The notes below the pieces were generated by a model. It had not been told where the DNA came from, made no database searches, and saw only the letters and a list, made by a program, of their open reading frames with translations. Shown piece by piece: positions 61,307 through 64,000 of a stretch of 64,000 nucleotides of DNA (positions are counted from its first letter, which is position 1; each line of letters opens with the position of its first letter). Position numbers and translations under genes: made by a program. This DNA comes from Allobosea caraganae. GTDB lineage: Bacteria > Pseudomonadota > Alphaproteobacteria > Rhizobiales > Beijerinckiaceae. The DNA is taken from NCBI RefSeq assembly GCF_003351345.1, contig NZ_QQTO01000019.1:930001-994000 (forward strand), in the 5' to 3' direction.

Positions 61307-62344
61307 TCAGCGCAGCGGCGGGGCGTAGAGCACGCCGCCCATGCTCCAGAGCTGGTTGAGGCCGCGCGGGATGCCGAGGCGCGAGCGCGTCCCGAGATTG
61401 CGCTCGTAGATCTCGGAGTAGTTGCCGACGGCCTTCACGGCGCGGATGGCGAAGGCGTCGTCGAGGCCGAGCATCTTGCCGAGCCCGCCCTCGGCGCCGG
61501 TGAAGCGGCGGACGTCGGGCTTGGCCGAGGCGATGGCGTCGGCCGTGTTGGCCGAGGTGACGCCGAGCTCCTCGGCATTGATCAGGGCGAAGTGCACCCA
61601 TTTGACGATGTTGAACCAGGGGAAGTCGTCGGCGCGGGTCACCGGCCCGAGCGGCTCCTTGGAGATGACGTCGGGCAGGATGATCGCGTCCCCGGGCTTG
61701 GCGAGCTTGAGCCGCTCGGCATAGAGCGCCGACTGGTCGCGGGTCAGCACGTTGCACTGGCCGCCCTCGAAGGCGGCGAGCGCTTCCGAGCTCTTTGGGA
61801 AGGCGCGCTCCTCGTATTTCATCGAGTTGGCGCGGAAATAGTCGGCGAGGTTCGCCTGCGTCGTCGTGCCGGCCTCGACGCAGACCTTGGCGCCGTCGAG
61901 GTCGAGCGCCGAATCCTTGTTGAGGCTGCGCATCACCAGGAAGCCCTGGCCGTCATGGAAGTTGATGCCGGCGAAGGCGAGGCCGAGGCCGGCCTCGCGC
62001 TCCAGCGTCCAGGTCGAGTTGCGCGAGAGCAGGTCGACCTTGCCCGCCTTCAAGGCCTCGAAGCGATCGCTGGCCGAGAGCGGCACAAAGCTCACCTTGG
62101 ACGGGTCGTTGAAGATCGCGCCCGCGACCGCGCGGCAGAAATCGACGTCGAAGCCCGACCATTGCCCCTGGCCGTTCTGCTCGGAGAAGCCGTAGAGGCC
62201 CTCGCTGACGCCGCATTGCAGCGTGCCGCGCTGCTTCACCGTATCGAGCGTTCCGGCCGCGGCGGGAATCGCGACGGCGCAGAGCGCGGCCGCGCCGAGG
62301 CCGGCGAGGGCGGAGCGGGCGTAAGCCTTGACTGCGTGCAACAT
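61307..62344 (-). CDS. Amino-acid ABC transporter substrate-binding protein, AapJ/BztA-like (orphan)
   Basis: A 345-residue periplasmic binding protein of family 3. The signal ends near IPAAAG; TLDTVKQRGTLQCGVSEGLY and GFDVDFCRAVAGAIF with VSFVPLSASDRFEALKAGKV and DLLSRNSTWTLERE are those of the general L-amino-acid SBP (AapJ/BztA). No permease or ATPase gene is next to it, so it is an orphan SBP that must share components with another system. It is followed 34 bases upstream by an L,D-transpeptidase gene on the same strand. Confidence 0.92.
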   Translation of the reverse strand: MLHAVKAYARSALAGLGAAALCAVAIPAAAGTLDTVKQRGTLQCGVSEGLYGFSEQNGQGQWSGFDVDFCRAVAGAIFNDPSKVSFVPLSASDRFEALKAGKVDLLSRNSTWTLEREAGLGLAFAGINFHDGQGFLVMRSLNKDSALDLDGAKVCVEAGTTTQANLADYFRANSMKYEERAFPKSSEALAAFEGGQCNVLTRDQSALYAERLKLAKPGDAIILPDVISKEPLGPVTRADDFPWFNIVKWVHFALINAEELGVTSANTADAIASAKPDVRRFTGAEGGLGKMLGLDDAFAIRAVKAVGNYSEIYERNLGTRSRLGIPRGLNQLWSMGGVLYAPPLR

Positions 62345-62384
62345 GAGCGGTCCCCGTGACGCAAGAACTATGGTTTGAACGCGG

Positions 62385-63008
62385 CTACAGGCTGGCGCTG
62401 TGCCGGATGATCACCTTGGTGCCGACGGGCACGCGCTCGAAGAGATCGATGATGTCGCCATTGGCGAGCCGGAAGCAGCCCGACGAGATCGCCTGGCCGA
62501 TCGTCTCCGGCTGGTTGGTGCCGTGGACGCGAAACACCGTCGAGCCCAGGTAGAGCGCGCGCGCGCCCATCGGGTTGCCCGGCCCGCCGGCCATGAAGCG
62601 CGGCAGATAGGGCTGGCGCGCGATCATCTCCGGGGGCGGGCGCCAGTCCGGCCATTCCGACTTGCGGCTGACCTTGACCAGTCCCGACCACTGGAAGCCC
62701 TCGCGCCCGACGCCGATGCCATAGCGCAGGGCGCGGTTATTGCCCTGGACGACATAGAGGAAGCGCTCGGAACTCTGGATGATCACCGTGCCCGGCGCTT
62801 CGCTCGAACGGAACAGCACCATCTGCTTGGCATAGACGCCGTCGGCGTGGACGTGCTCGTCGGAGACGCGGCCGGGCTCGTCGCCGATATCCATGGTCTC
62901 CTGCTCGGCCGCCTTGGGCGCGCCCTGCGCCAGGGTTGGCGGGCTCGCCAGCGCGACGAGCGCGAGGGCGGCCGCGGCCAGGATGTCGAGCTTCAGGCTG
63001 GTGCCCAT
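62385..63008 (-). CDS. L,D-transpeptidase (YkuD domain)
   Basis: A 207-residue exported cell-wall enzyme. A signal peptide (about residues 1-28, ending LAQG) is followed by a YkuD domain that holds the catalytic His and Cys in FRVHGTNQPETIGQAISSGC then FRLANGDI (H162, C178). Such enzymes make 3-3 cross-links in peptidoglycan or attach lipoproteins to it. RYGIGVGREGFQWSG is the usual upstream part. It is placed between the orphan SBP and the lipoprotein gene on the same strand. Confidence 0.93.
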   Translation of the reverse strand: MGTSLKLDILAAAALALVALASPPTLAQGAPKAAEQETMDIGDEPGRVSDEHVHADGVYAKQMVLFRSSEAPGTVIIQSSERFLYVVQGNNRALRYGIGVGREGFQWSGLVKVSRKSEWPDWRPPPEMIARQPYLPRFMAGGPGNPMGARALYLGSTVFRVHGTNQPETIGQAISSGCFRLANGDIIDLFERVPVGTKVIIRHSASL

Positions 63009-63035
63009 GGTGTCATTCTCCGGAAGCGCTGGCGA

Positions 63036-63620
63036 TCAGGCGCCGCAGCGCACGTAGACGAAGGTGCCGTAGCGCCGGTCGGCGTCGGCGTCGACGAAGC
63101 GCATGGTCAGGATGTTGCTCGAGACCGCCTGGACCTCGCGGTCCTGCGGATCGCCGGCCGGGGCCTCGAAGCCGAGGTAGACCTTGTTGGCCGGCCCGGC
63201 CTTGAGCTTCAGCTCATAGGGCTTGGGGTCGTCGGCGACATGCATCATCACGCCGTCGGTCGGGCCCTTGGTGATGGTGTAGGGCTGGCCGCATTGCGCC
63301 TTGGCCTGCGCCTCGGTGCGCTTGCGGTCCTTCTCGGTGTGGTAGGAGGCGATGCCCCAGCGCCCGATCAGGCGTGCGTTGGTGAAGCCCGCGGGCGGGG
63401 GCGGGGCCGAGCCGACCGCTTGCGGGGCCGCCGTGTCGAGCGCGGTTTCGCCGATCGTGCCGCAGCCGGCGAGGGCGAGCGCCAGCAGCGCGGCGCCTGC
63501 GGCGGTCAATCCCGATGGCCGACGAAAGGGAAACGCGGCGCGCGCGCCAGTAGTGATGGCGGGAAATGAGGAGGGTGCCGGCGAAGTCGCGGCTTGTCTG
63601 GTCCGGTGTCGCAGCAGCAC
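63036..63620 (-). CDS. Putative lipoprotein of unknown function
   Basis: An up to 194-residue protein. A basic N-terminus precedes a hydrophobic segment with the lipobox LALAGC (about residue 52), so a later start near residue 36 could be the real one. The mature part has FTNARLIGRWGIASYHTEKD, SYxTEKDR and a C-terminal FVDADADRRYGTFVYVRCG. I do not recognise a named function; it resembles small outer-membrane or periplasmic lipoproteins found near L,D-transpeptidases in Rhizobiales. It lies 27 bases upstream of the L,D-transpeptidase gene on the same strand and may be co-transcribed with it. Confidence 0.7.
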   Translation of the reverse strand: MLLRHRTRQAATSPAPSSFPAITTGARAAFPFRRPSGLTAAGAALLALALAGCGTIGETALDTAAPQAVGSAPPPPAGFTNARLIGRWGIASYHTEKDRKRTEAQAKAQCGQPYTITKGPTDGVMMHVADDPKPYELKLKAGPANKVYLGFEAPAGDPQDREVQAVSSNILTMRFVDADADRRYGTFVYVRCGA

Positions 63621-63848
63621 GTCATGCCCCCCAGGGTCTTTTGACCTCTGCCATCATGGTCGAACATCTTCGCGGAATTCAAGCCGTGACGTGAAACCAT
63701 GGAATGGGCACCGCAGAGCTATGAATGAACGCTCCCGCGCCGAGGTCGGGGCTGCGGCGTTGCAAGTTTCTGAATTGGCGAGGAAACTGCCGGCAACCGC
63801 GGCGCCCTCGCAGCCGCGGTTCCGAGCAAGGGATGTGGCCGCGCCTTC

Positions 63849-64000
63849 ATGATCATTCGCCAACTGGTCTATCTCGACGCGCTCGCCCGCGAGAAGCACT
63901 TTCGCCGCGCGGCCGAGGCCTGCCATGTCTCGCAGCCGACGCTCTCGGCCGCGATCGTGCAGCTCGAGGAGGAGCTCGGCGTCCTCATCGTCGAGCGCGG
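63849..64000 (+). CDS. LysR-family regulator, OxyR/CynR-like (partial, N-terminal part)
   Basis: The first 50 codons of a LysR-type regulator run to the right edge. The winged helix starts [20 protein letters not shown] then [20 protein letters not shown], close to the OxyR branch ([16 protein letters not shown]). The target is unknown; it diverges from the lipoprotein/L,D-transpeptidase genes across 228 bases, where I see no strong palindrome. Confidence 0.9.
   Translation, partial: MIIRQLVYLDALAREKHFRRAAEACHVSQPTLSAAIVQLEEELGVLIVER

Overview
The window is dense, high-GC alphaproteobacterial chromosome, most like Hyphomicrobiales (Rhizobiales) and in style closest to Bosea or a relative. 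The reasons are the very high third-position GC, the abundance of ABC and tripartite tricarboxylate (Tct) uptake systems, an Irr-type iron box, a second soluble FtsK, CaiB/MaoC acid-catabolism genes and short palindromic repeats between genes. The genus is an inference, not proven. I see no tRNA, rRNA, CRISPR, insertion sequence or prophage. 59 protein genes are supported; the first and last run off the ends.

Layout. 1-7367: a PotABCD-type ABC transporter on the minus strand diverges from a GntR regulator and a hydantoin/cyclic-amide cluster (an arylmalonate-decarboxylase-like protein, a hydantoinase and a racemase-like protein). 7389-12001: a 2H phosphoesterase, then a complete ABC importer. 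12403-14299: MsrA, a YedY/YuiH-like molybdoenzyme and a flavin reductase. 14302-24394: a divergent catabolic island with a peptide-type transporter whose SBP and permeases lie on the minus strand, while the ROK regulator, NagB-like deaminase, cytoplasmic gamma-glutamyltransferase, fused DppDF-type ATPase and Gfo/Idh/MocA dehydrogenase lie on the plus strand. 24694-27198: an FtsK without membrane anchor. 27211-31026: an iron-type ABC operon ending in a methyltransferase, behind an Irr-like palindrome. 31232-39719: a response regulator, histidine kinase and small molybdopterin-fold membrane protein, divergent from a 1521-residue autotransporter.

39772-55617 is an acid-catabolism and uptake region: hydratase, orphan SBP and amidohydrolase; Lrp regulator; Gfo/Idh protein with TctA and TctB; SDR, enoyl-CoA hydratase and CoA-transferase with a divergent LysR; TctC with another Gfo/Idh protein; then a second CoA-transferase with two MaoC-like hydratases and a second LysR. 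55877-64000 holds single-gene metabolic functions (GST, two-domain SDR type oxidoreductase, SnoaL-like, aldo/keto reductase, enoyl-CoA hydratase), an orphan amino-acid SBP, an L,D-transpeptidase, a lipoprotein and the start of an OxyR-like regulator. Five palindromic repeat loci of three families sit between genes in the window, four of them in its last 11 kb.

The most promising undescribed system is the island at 16183-24394. It looks like one regulon for importing and dismantling an amino-sugar-containing or gamma-glutamyl conjugate, under a ROK regulator that has lost the family zinc site and has a clear palindrome before its start codon. Second is the 1-7367 cluster, in which both racemase-superfamily proteins carry only one of the two catalytic cysteines.
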